NCBI RefSeq assembly: GCF_040581485.1
Contig: NC_090128.1
Coordinates: 22,688,431 to 22,752,430 of the forward strand
DNA from: Linepithema humile
Taxonomy: Eukaryota; Arthropoda; Insecta; Hymenoptera; Formicidae
DNA length: 64,000 nucleotides
Direction: 5' to 3'
The notes under the pieces were generated by a model. The model saw nothing but the letters and a program-made list of their open reading frames with translations. It was not told the DNA's origin and ran no database searches. This document shows, piece by piece, positions 11,840 to 21,756 of the stretch. Made by a program: the position numbers and the translations under genes. Numbering within the stretch: position 1 is the stretch's first letter; every line of letters starts with the position of its first letter.

Positions 11840-13079
11840 ATAAATGTATATATTTTATTACATGTTATACATTCGTATTTTTTTATACGTTACAAATTTA
11901 TATATATAGCAATATGAAATTGCATGTATAAAAATAACTCCAATTTTTTTCATTTTATCAATAGGCGCATTCTATAGTAGAAACACCAAATTTTTATAAA
12001 TGAAACGACTTCGATAATAAATATGTACAATTAAAATAATTTTTAACTTCTAATTTAATAAATCTATTTTTTAGTAAAATAAAATGCAAGATTTATTTAG
12101 AAGTATTCGAGTTTATTTACATATTAAAAATATTTATTACTAAAGTCTTTTTTTAGTTATGTATCTGTTACTTACAACATTAACAGTAATATGTATATAC
12201 ATTAATCTTGTTTGAATTTAATTATAAGATTTTTTAAATTGTTTCAAATTTTTATATAAAAATTATGGATGTATTGACATTTTTATATAAAACATGACAA
12301 TAAAAACTGAAGAGTTATAAAAAGTAAAAAGTCAAAATATGTGCTGCTTTTGAGAATAGCCTTCAACATTGTTGTTATAAAGATTAATTTTTAAATTAGT
12401 TGCGAACTGATTAGAAATTAACTTAGGTGTGAGAAAGCTGTTTAACATTTTTTATACAATATTACTAAAACATTTCTTTCTACAGTTAGTATTTTTAAAT
12501 GCTAGGTACTATATTCTAAAAACTTTAGTAATAAAAAAATAATGCCAAAGTCAATATTTTGTCATGTTATAAGCAAGCTTAACTATATTAGTCAATCATA
12601 TTGTAATGTATACGATAATAGTCTGAAGTAAAAAAACAATTAAATTAATATTAATTAGTTTTAAAATAACAATTAAAATTTCAATATGTTAATAAAAAGA
12701 TACTAATTTTGACACTATATTTTTTGAAATTTACAAAATGTCACAAATAAATGAAATTTTGAAGTAACGTTAAAAAAAAAGTCAGAAAATTATCCACACA
12801 CATGTATAATTTCCTCGTCATTCTCATTTTCCTCCTGAAAAAAGTGAATTGACAGTAATTTTCGAGAACAATATTTCTTTGTTTAAAAAATTAGATGATA
12901 TATATTATGCCTTCATGATATAATGTAACAAATTCGTTATGCGCACATTTATGTATCAAAAAACTTATTTGGTTAATGATCAACTTGTTCTATAAAAATG
13001 TGATTATTGAATAATTATTTTGTATTATAACGATTTTATATTATAAGTTTTTATATTTGGTTTTGTCACTATTACAAAA

Positions 13080-14060
13080 TGCATATAAATAATAGCAATT
13101 TATTGAAAAAAATAAAAATGACTGTTCGGGATTGCTGTGCAATCCGTGACAATTAATCGTCATTTATTGTTCTACGCGAAATATCATGTTGGCGCTTACT
13201 CGCCAATTGTGTGCTACACGTTGGAACGCATTTGAGCTAACAAAGAGCTTGAAACTAGCCCCCATTTAAATTTATAAATAATTTTAGTGATGTTTTTAAC
13301 ATGAAAATATATTCCAGAAATCGATAATTATAAATTTTGTCGTTACCGTGTGATAACGATTAACATTATTCAGCGATCAAGCTAATTTGGTATGAAAGCA
13401 GTTGTTTTCTTATATTTGGTCATTTTATTTTATTAAACGACAGATACTTTTACGTTTGCAACGATTCTAAGCCGTTTTCCAAATACTGTTGTTAGATACT
13501 CATTACTGTTTCTATAATATTCTCTCATGTTATAAATACCATGGAAATTACTTATAATAATGACTTGCACGAAATAACTTCAATAAAAGGCTAATTTGAC
13601 GCTCTCTTTTAGAGCGATGTGTTTTACGCATAGCACACAGTTCACGGCGAATGAGCAGCAGCGTAATATTTCGCGTGGAGCTACAAACGATAAAATGTGA
13701 TTAATTATCTCGGATTTTCAATGCCATTCCGAACATGATTTTCAAATCTCGGAAATAACTGTATTGAACAAAAGAATAGATTGTATTATATAAGAATCTA
13801 TTTATTATAATGCAATAATTTGAAAATAATCGAGAATATTATAGTTATTGGATTACCCTATGAATTCTGTCACGTATATTCGACTGGATATTTTACTTAC
13901 ATTGTTTGCTTCAAATATGACGCCGCGAGGCTGCCCGTTTTCGTGCTCCCTTATTTCAGGCTGTCTCCTTATGGTGTATCTTTTCCTACATTAATAATTG
14001 TTATAGAATTATTTTTATTCTATTTGAGCGCATTGAATCATTTATATGCATTTACATAAT
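13080..14060. repeat. Duplicated gene 3' region, unit 3 (partner at 4470-5400)
   Basis: Homologous to 4470-5400. The plus-strand ORF at 13820 overlaps exon 3 in antisense and is not a gene. Confidence 0.7.
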
Positions 14061-15604
14061 CTGCTGACTTGAAAATACTGTAATACGACAATAATTTTTA
14101 AATAATTAACACAGAAAAGGACTATCTGTTATCTTTGTTATCAAGAGAAAAAGGCAATAGGCATTTGCAATCTAATATTTATTCGTGCACTTTAAAAGAT
14201 TAATTTCATTTTGTGTAAGTATAACCCCCAAGATAATTTCTAGAAATTTTACTAAAATTGCCATGTTGTATTTTAATTTATAAAATTATTTGTTTTCATA
14301 ACAATTATTATCATTATTTAGTTTTCTAATGTAATAAAATTCATCAGCAAGAAATGTACAGAATAAGTAGTTAATATTATTTTGTCAAAATTCTAATTTT
14401 TTTATGAAATATTATATTAATTATGATTTGTTTATATAATTGTTATGAAAGTTAATGACACATGTAAAATTATATGTATATATATATATATATATATACC
14501 ATATATATATACATATATACAGAGTGATTCTTGTAAACGTACTCATTAAATATTTCGGAAAGGACGCATTATTTTGCCTCGAGGAAAAAATATATAACAG
14601 ACAAAACTACAGGAAAAGCTATATGTACGAAATTTGGGAAAATTAAAAAAATGATAAGAATAAAAAAGTCTTATTTTTTGCGTAGAAATTGAATCCTAAG
14701 TCAAAATATACACTTCCCATTTGAAAATACTGAAATAGGGGTAGCATGTCCCCCAGAAAACTCGCAAGGAGCGATTTTTGGAGGTTGAAAATATTTTTAT
14801 CGTGATCTACGGTATCTATGTACATAGTGTAATTTTTTTGCCCTCAAGCAAAATAATGTATTGTTTACAGGATATACAATGAGTACGTTTAAGAAAATCA
14901 CCCTGTATATTAAGACGAAGTGAACTTACATACACCAAATTACAGCAATACCCACAAATGATGACATAACAAAGACAAATATTATATATATTCCTTTTTT
15001 TGTGTCGACTTTTTCATCTGTGTTTATGGAGTTCGATGTAGTTTTCTGAGTATGTCTTGAGTATATATTTTCATCGTATGTTTTATTTTGTGTATGGATA
15101 TTTTGCATTACAATACCTGAAAAAATAAATTGAGTGAATAACCAATTTTATTAATAACTAATAGATAGTTCGTTAATAACACAAATATCTTTTGAATTAA
15201 TATTAGAAATAAAAAAATTTTAGGAAAAACTTTTTTTACTTGATCGAAAAAATTATATTATTAATTTAACAAAGTGAGCTGCTAAATTATTAGAATGTAT
15301 TTTTATTAAGTTTCTTCCCAATTAAGTCTATTAATGTTTAAAGTCAGTATTAGAGTGAATTATTTAGAAAGAAATATAAGTAATTAAGAAATGTATGTTT
15401 TGTATAGAAACGCAGAAAATAATTCAACAAAAATGTAGATATTATATTTTACACTTAAAATATATAACATGAAGAAAATAATTAACGAATAATTTGCTTA
15501 TGTGTGATGTAAACACACAACGTGTGATGTACATCATATACAATCGTGTCATTACCAAGTAATAATATCCATGAAAGGATCCTTATTATTTCCTTTACAA
15601 GCAT
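13642..15604 (-). CDS. Array gene copy 3: small type-I membrane protein, four exons, ~113 aa
   Basis: Exons: 15556-15604 (MLVKEIIRILSWILLL, signal peptide), 14930-15116, 13901-13967, 13642-13680. The phases agree and the sum is 342 bp. Exon 2 encodes a Thr/Ser/Asn-rich ectodomain with an NKT sequon and one membrane helix (IYIIFVFVMSSFVGIAVIW). Exon 3 encodes the basic tail RQPEIREHENGQPRGVIF. Exon 4 runs into TGA after 12 codons, where copy 1 reads TTA. A homologue of copy 1's exon 5 remains in frame at 13433-13577 (EYYRNSNEYLTT, KRLRIVANVKV). So copy 3 either ends early naturally or carries a nonsense mutation. A small transposon (14520-14905) sits in intron 2. The predicted promoter is at 16859-16951. 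Family not recognised. Confidence 0.5.
14520..14905. mobile_element. MITE with short TIRs in intron 2 of gene copy 3
   Basis: Ends CAGAGTGATTCTTGTAAACG and complement ...TCACCCTG, TA on each side. A (TA)n run precedes it (14471-14518). The last ~25 bp of a sister copy survive at 8180-8205. Confidence 0.65.
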
Positions 15605-15724
15605 TGTGAGATTCTATATAGTCTTTTCCTGCTAGAAAATAAAAAAATTTAATTTATTTAATTTATATTTAGGTTTATTATTATTGCAATGCTTTCTTGA
15701 TTGTTTGAAATTAATGATGTAGAA

Positions 15725-16161
15725 CAGCGCTCGGAATTAGTTGCACATTTCGGACCGATTCCCGAGACGACGCCTCCTGTTCCCCCACTACCGCCCGCCT
15801 GTTGGCGGCCGAGCCGCCGATAGCTCTGGCTCAGGAGCGTTTTATATAAGAAATAGGCTGGGTTGTTGAGACACCTCTCAGAAAATAGTAATATTTTCTT
15901 TGCTACATAAATAATATTTATTTCTATTAATACATAATATATATATATTTAATTATTAATGAAAATAAACATTATTTATGTAACGAAGAAAATGTTACGA
16001 TTTCTTGAGAGATGCCTAAACAATTCAGCCTATTTCTGATATAAAACGCTCCTAAGGCAGAGCTATCAGCGGCTCGGCTGCCAGCGGCCGGGCGGTAGTG
16101 GGGGAACAGAAGGCGTCGTCTTGGGAATCGGCTCGAAATGTTCAACTAATTCCGAGCGCTG
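15725..16161. mobile_element. hAT-like foldback MITE with 8-bp target duplication
   Basis: Terminal CAGCGCTCGGAATTAG pairs exactly with CTAATTCCGAGCGCTG, and the arms pair for about 200 bp. It is flanked by a perfect 8-bp duplication atgtagaa (15717-15724 and 16162-16169), the size typical of hAT transposons. GC-rich arms stand out from the AT-rich host. Confidence 0.85.
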
Positions 16162-16499
16162 ATGTAGAATGCTAAATTTATGTAAAATAATAAAAAAGAT
16201 TAATTTTTATTTCGTCGCAAGTAAGAAATTTAACGTCGAACTGCTTGCAGAAGGAAAAATATAGTATATTTAAAATATATATATATAATGTGAGAAAAAG
16301 AAATCGCGTGGCCACTAATACATGTTAAATGTTTCCATTAGTAATCTGTATTAATAACACTTTTCACGTTAAAAAATTTTATTACACGTTATATTTAATT
16401 ATTTAATAACGGAATAAATGTGAAATAGTTATATATATATACGTTACACATATGATTCATAATTAAAATTGTACACAAAATGTAACAGTATGTTTACCC

Positions 16500-17760
16500 T
16501 CTAGCGAAGGATAACTGCTTCCAGTACTAATCTTATGAATAATAAATGTTAAATTTTATTCTAATACACAAAGTGACGTGATGTTATTTAACATCACTCA
16601 ATTCGAAACGATATGTAATAATTGTCGTATAAATGATTGTTAATGTCGACGAGAGGATCGAAAGAGAAGTATAAAATTCTAAAGAAATTCGACAGAATAT
16701 GTTGTCATGTCGGCAATGATTGGAATATAAATGTATCAATTACAATAAAATATTCAAATATTGAAAACTCGACATAAATTAATAGCAAAACCTTATTTAT
16801 GCAATATAATATAACAAGTACTGGTATTAGCATTATAATATCACTATGTTCATCTTACCAGTTCCAAACTTTCGAACGTCTGTGTTTTTTGAACGACACC
16901 GTGACAATGAGAAGCAATCGGCTCATTACATACATACCATACATATAATACTTGACTTTGATTTGTCCATTTGCGTCAAACTTATTGGCTTCGGCCACAA
17001 ATATGTTTATCCTTATACTTATCCTTATACTTTCATGATTTTTATAATATCACGTTATTAACTCGTATATGCTCTTTTTGGAGAAGAATCTCAAAATAAA
17101 AAGTTTCTACGAATTTATTTCTTTCAATTATCAAAATTTGTTTACAAATTTAAAGGTTTAATTAACATTAAGTAATGTACATTCTATACATGACTTCTAT
17201 AGGAAAGTATTACATTTCGTGAAAGAAAAGATCAAATTAGTAAGATAATTAAAAACAGATAAAAATCTATTAAATTATCTAAAAGTATTAAAATTTAGTT
17301 TCACACGCGCACGGAAAATAGATGAAAATCGCAATTAAAATTCGAAAAGTTTGATAGGATGATATAAATTCTGGCTTTTTTTTGTGGAAAACTTAAAATC
17401 ATGAGCAACCAATGTATTATTTGTAGTAATGCGGAATATAATAAAACTTTATGGAAGAATGTTATTTTTATTGAAGATATGAAATATTATACTTTTAATT
17501 TTTATTTTACAGTCATTAATGTAATTGTGCAAAGGGGATTAAAATGTAGTGTATCACTATTCTAGAACTAAATCCACGAGGTTCATAAAAAATCATCACA
17601 CACACACGCGCGCACACAGTTTGCACTAAATTAAATACTTATTATACAGTACGTCCAACACACATACAAAAAATATTAAAACAACAAACAATTATAAAAG
17701 TAATATAATATAAATTAACTGGTCAAGTTAAATGTGTTACATGTATAGCTGCAACTATGC
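16500..17760. repeat. R1 tandem repeat, unit 4 (shortened)
   Basis: Homologous to unit 1 with internal deletions. It lacks the inverted-repeat element found at 1449 and 11108, so it preserves the unoccupied site. No gene copy remains between this unit and unit 5. Confidence 0.75.
16859..16951 (-). promoter_or_regulatory. R1 promoter, unit 4 (for gene copy 3)
   Basis: Minus-strand ATTATA at 16944-16949 and the conserved non-coding first exon ending at a GTAAGA donor at 16859. It lies about 1.25 kb upstream of the signal-peptide exon of copy 3, with a hAT-like transposon between them. Confidence 0.4.
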
Positions 17761-17969
17761 ATCTTAAAATTTACCAAATTTCGTTCTTTTACAGTAACAT
17801 ATACGTATATTAATTGACAAACTAATATGGCTATTCCAAGACGTTAAATGTTCCAATTAGTAATTTTTGTCTTATTTTTCTCGTTAAATTTCACGTATCA
17901 AAATTATGATTGAAACTTATGATCCATAATTAATATTGTGCACAACACAGAATAGAACATCTACTTCAC

Positions 17970-18325
17970 CGAAAAAATTGTATTCTTATCTTAAGAATAT
18001 TTCACTTATATTTATATCTTCCTCTAAAATAAGCGCCAAGAAGATCCTCTTAGTTTAAGAGAAAAATCCTCTAAAGAGTATCAGATATTCTTAATGTGTA
18101 AATAAATATGCTAAATAGGATTTTCTCTTAGCATCATATTATTTAATATTTGGAATCGTTAAGCATGATAACAAAAAAGTTTTAAAAGTGGATATTTGTT
18201 ATTTATTAAATCTTTAAGAAAGTTATACTTTTTAAGAAAATACATTTTTTTGTATTTATTCATTAAGAATATCTATTAAGAGGGCTTATTTATTAAGTAT
18301 ATATTTCAAGAATACAATTTTTTCG
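17970..18325. mobile_element. MITE between R1 units 4 and 5
   Basis: CGAAAAAATTGTATTCTT at the left and its complement at the right end. The interior is AT-rich with no ORF. Confidence 0.65.
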
Positions 18326-18339
18326 ATGTTTCTAACAAA

Positions 18340-19340
18340 GAATAATTAGTCCCATTACTAATATTATTAATAATAAATGTTTGTGAAATCTTATTCTGAT
18401 ACACAAAGTAATATGATATTAGTAGTAGTAGTAGGCCATTCAAGGATGGCCAAGACCTCAGCTTGAAAGACTGAGGCTAATTCACCCATCGGAATGCTTT
18501 GTCTATGGTCTGTCTTTAGGCCATAAATGCCCGCACTGAACCGGCCGTTAGATCCCGATTCGTCTGTATACCAGAACATGATATTATAACATTATTTAAT
18601 TTGAAATGATATGTAATAGTTGCCACATAAATGATTGTTGATGTCGACGAGCACCGAAAGGAAAGTACAAAATAATTCGTAAGAATATTTTGTCTTGTTG
18701 GCAATAATTGCAATATAATTTTTATAATAAATTTATCAAGTAGCATTAAAATATACACAGATAGGGTAAATTCTCAACGCTACTTAACACCAGAAAATAT
18801 TATTTAATCTATTTAATATAAAAATGATTAACATTACAATATCACTTTGTTCATCTTATCAATTTGAAACTTCCTAACGTCTGCGTTTTCTGAAGTACAC
18901 AGTGATAATGAGAAGCTATCGACTTATTATTTGCATACAAATAGTTTTTGACTTTCATTTGTCTATTCACATATAGGCTACTTATTGGCTACTTGTATTT
19001 GGCCACGAGTACGTTTTTCCTTAGATATCCGTGATTCTCATCGTATCACATGATTAACACTCATATATGTTGTCCCTCTTGACAGGAATTTTGAAATAAA
19101 TTTTTTGTATCTATTTCTTTCAATTATTTGCAGGTTTTTATTTGTTAAAATATCATAAAGTGTAACACAGAAGTTTCTGTCAATGTGTGATTACAATAGA
19201 TTGACTTATAACATTATGTTTGCTATCTATGTTCTCGTACTGATTGTTGAGCTGACCTACAACAGAAGAAAAAATAATTACTTAAAACAAATTTAAATTA
19301 AGTTTGTAAAATTTCTACATAACGTCATCTATCCTTTACA
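18340..19340. repeat. R1 tandem repeat, unit 5 (most diverged)
   Basis: Recognisable by the same order of short matches as unit 1, including the promoter block near 18850-18950, where the ATG and the frame are lost. It holds a retrotransposon fragment. It marks the right edge of the array. Confidence 0.65.
18422..18577 (-). mobile_element. 5'-truncated non-LTR retrotransposon, RNase H fragment
   Basis: On the minus strand about 48 codons read FWYTDESGSN, FSAGIYG, then SVFQAEVLAILEW, the RNase H signature of LINE-type elements. A (TAC)n tail follows. A perfect 9-bp duplication atgatatta flanks it (18413-18421 and 18578-18586). Only 156 bp were inserted; it cannot move by itself. Confidence 0.8.
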
Positions 19341-19509
19341 TAGTAAAAATTATTTAGTTTTATAACACAAAAATACATTTTACTTCAATCTCTTCTTACA
19401 TTTAAAATTATAATACGTATATAATTACGATGATCTACTTACAATTAACTATTTATTCTTAATTTACATATTTTCTATTGAAACCATACCGTATTTTTAC
19501 TTATTACAG

Positions 19510-20673
19510 CACAAATTTCAATGCGACAGAAATGGAAATAATAAATTTATCGCTCACGATACGAAGTATCGCGGAGCAGGTGAATCGCCGAGAAAACCTG
19601 CAGATTTCTTAAAGAATACATGTTCCAAATACATGTATGAGCATCAGCGTGAAATTCAGATGGTACGATAGTATGTATTACATATAACACAACTTAATTT
19701 AAAAAGCTTTTGTCTTAGTTTTTTTTCTTGGCTTTTTCACCATGTTCAGTATCTTATATATTTTATGCGCCGAAATACTGTCATGTGTGCGACAAAAGAG
19801 TTGTAGTAAATATTTGGAATGCACACATTATGTCAGTGGTCTTCCTTGATATGTAATATAGGAATACGTGAGAAAGTACGAAGAGAGGTATTGTGTAAAT
19901 GATTGTTATCGAAACGATGATAATTACACGTTTTATATAATCAAAATTGTTTAGACATTATTACACACGATTTCATATGATTACATGTAAAAGGAAGTAC
20001 TTTTACTCAGGTTATCGATAAATCAAAGTACGAGGGTCGACAAGAAAGGAATGTATCGGATGTTTATAATTGCAAACAACAGAATGCTATGTTTTCCGCA
20101 AATAAGCAAAAGATCACGAGAAAATCAAGATATCTCGAAGATCAAGATTCGGCCAAGTCTGAAGAAGAAGCAGCTACTACGATACAGGCTACGTATAGAG
20201 GATACAAAGTTAGAAGAAAATTTGACGAAGTAAGTAAAAATTGATCTAATTTGCATATGTTTTGGAAATAGTAGAAAGAAATTTTTTATAGATATATGTT
20301 TTTTCTTTTTTTTAAGTATTATAAAACATTAATTATCCTAGACAAAAAATAAAAATATAGAAATAAAATTTTTGATTTAATAAAATTATAACTACAGTTA
20401 ATGTAAATAATAATTACATCTTTGTTTCTTTATTTTTCTTCTGTTACTGAAATATTATTATCATGAACACATGATAGAACTATTATGATAATAATTATCT
20501 ATTCTATTATTATACAGATTAAAAAATCGTCCTCGGAAGAGAAGCAGAACACACAAAAAGTAGCAGAGCTGTTATCTGTGTCAACAAGCCAATGCAATCG
20601 ATTACTTCAAAAATCATTGAATCCGATCAAAGTGTCAAACAATGTCGCAATGAATCAAAGCAAAAACGCATGA
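19510..20673 (+). CDS. IQ-motif protein, 3' part (last three exons)
   Basis: Three exons join in phase: 19510-19662, 20011-20229 and 20518-20673 (stop TGA). Together they give 175 residues without an initiator Met. Exon 1 follows a good acceptor (ttattacag) and begins HKFQCDRNGNNKF, so a 5' exon is missing from my model; none is obvious between 19,340 and 19,509, and it may lie within or beyond the repeat array. The second exon ends in a clear IQ motif (ATTIQATYRGYKVRRKF), a calmodulin or myosin light chain binding helix. The C-terminal exon is Ser/Gln/Asn rich and ends NQSKNA. The family is not recognised beyond the IQ motif. Candidates are igloo-like or flagellar IQ proteins, but I cannot choose between them. 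Polyadenylation signals AATAAA are at 20730 and 20761. Confidence 0.72.
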
Positions 20674-21116
20674 CATCGTATCTAAAAAAATTAAAAAATA
20701 TTATATGTGCAATGTAACAAATGTTTAGTAATAAAAATACGTATATTATTTTTTATAAAAAATAAAGTTATTTTGTTTTATATATAAAAGAAATTTTTTA
20801 TAGTTTTTTAATGCACAATACTAATTTTTCATTATTATTATTTGATTATCGACTATTTACAAAATGTGACAAAATCCAGTGTCAATATTAACAGTTATAT
20901 AAAAGTTAGGCAATGATATACATGACAAAGACAAAATGACGATTTGCCATAAAATCCCGAGCTAATATTCTTTATGATAATTATTAAATTATGAAATACG
21001 AATATAAACTAATTTTTATAATAAACAAAGATATAAGTTACGAAATAGAAATATTTAAAACAGCTTTACAAGTCAATATGACTCACGATCAAAAGTGCAA
21101 AATACACAGATATATA

Positions 21117-21528
21117 CAGGGTGTCCGGTAACTCACGGACCAACGCTCGTGAGCGGATAGAGCACATTAAACAGAACAGAAAAATTCTTTACCATTTTGC
21201 AATTCTCGCAATAATTATTTAAGTATTAATTAAAAAAGATTGCCGAATAAGCGCGCGGCTAGACCGTAGCACGGCACACGGCGCACGTCGCACGGCAACG
21301 AAATGTTTGGTCGTGCGACGAGAGTCGCAGTACGCGCGAACAGCAAGCAAGCGGGCAGAAGCCTACAGTTACATCCTACGGTCTAGCCGCGCGCTTATTC
21401 GGCAATCTTTTTTAATTAATACTTAAATAATTATTGCGAGAATTGCAAAATAGTACAGAACGTTTCTATTCTGTTTAATGTGCTCTATCCGCTCACTAGC
21501 GTTGGTCCGCGAGTTATCGGACACCCTG
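21117..21528. mobile_element. MITE with long TIRs, CAGGGTGT family, copy 2
   Basis: Same family as 9317-9748 (shared arm motifs CCAACGCTCGTG, TTGCAATT and AATTAAT), with a different centre rich in CG, flanked by TA. It lies about 230 bp before the esterase start and could affect its promoter. Confidence 0.75.
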
Positions 21529-21756
21529 TATATATACATATATGTATGCATGATAGCACACATTCTTAATTGTCTGAGTTATCGCTTATCGCTACTTCAG
21601 CATATCAAGTTTTAATATATAAGCAATGTACAGACTTTGAAGGTTGCAGTATCTAAAATACAACACATGCAGTATCATATGTGTATCACACAAATCATAA
21701 ATCGGAGTAAACGCATTCTTTTTTCTATTATAAATAAAAATAGTTTTTATTCTATT

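Larger units (their letters stand above)
9838..12737. repeat. R1 tandem repeat, unit 3
   Basis: Near-identical partner of unit 1, including shared copies of two inverted-repeat elements at the same places. It therefore arose by recent duplication, or is kept alike by gene conversion. Confidence 0.85.

Noticed and set aside
16846..17061. Plus-strand ORF in R1 unit 4
   Set aside because: Not open in the other units; the conservation fits the minus-strand promoter/first exon instead.
1..19340. CRISPR array or bacterial mobile island
   Set aside because: The repeats are kilobase-scale tandem duplications and TIR transposons in intron-bearing DNA.
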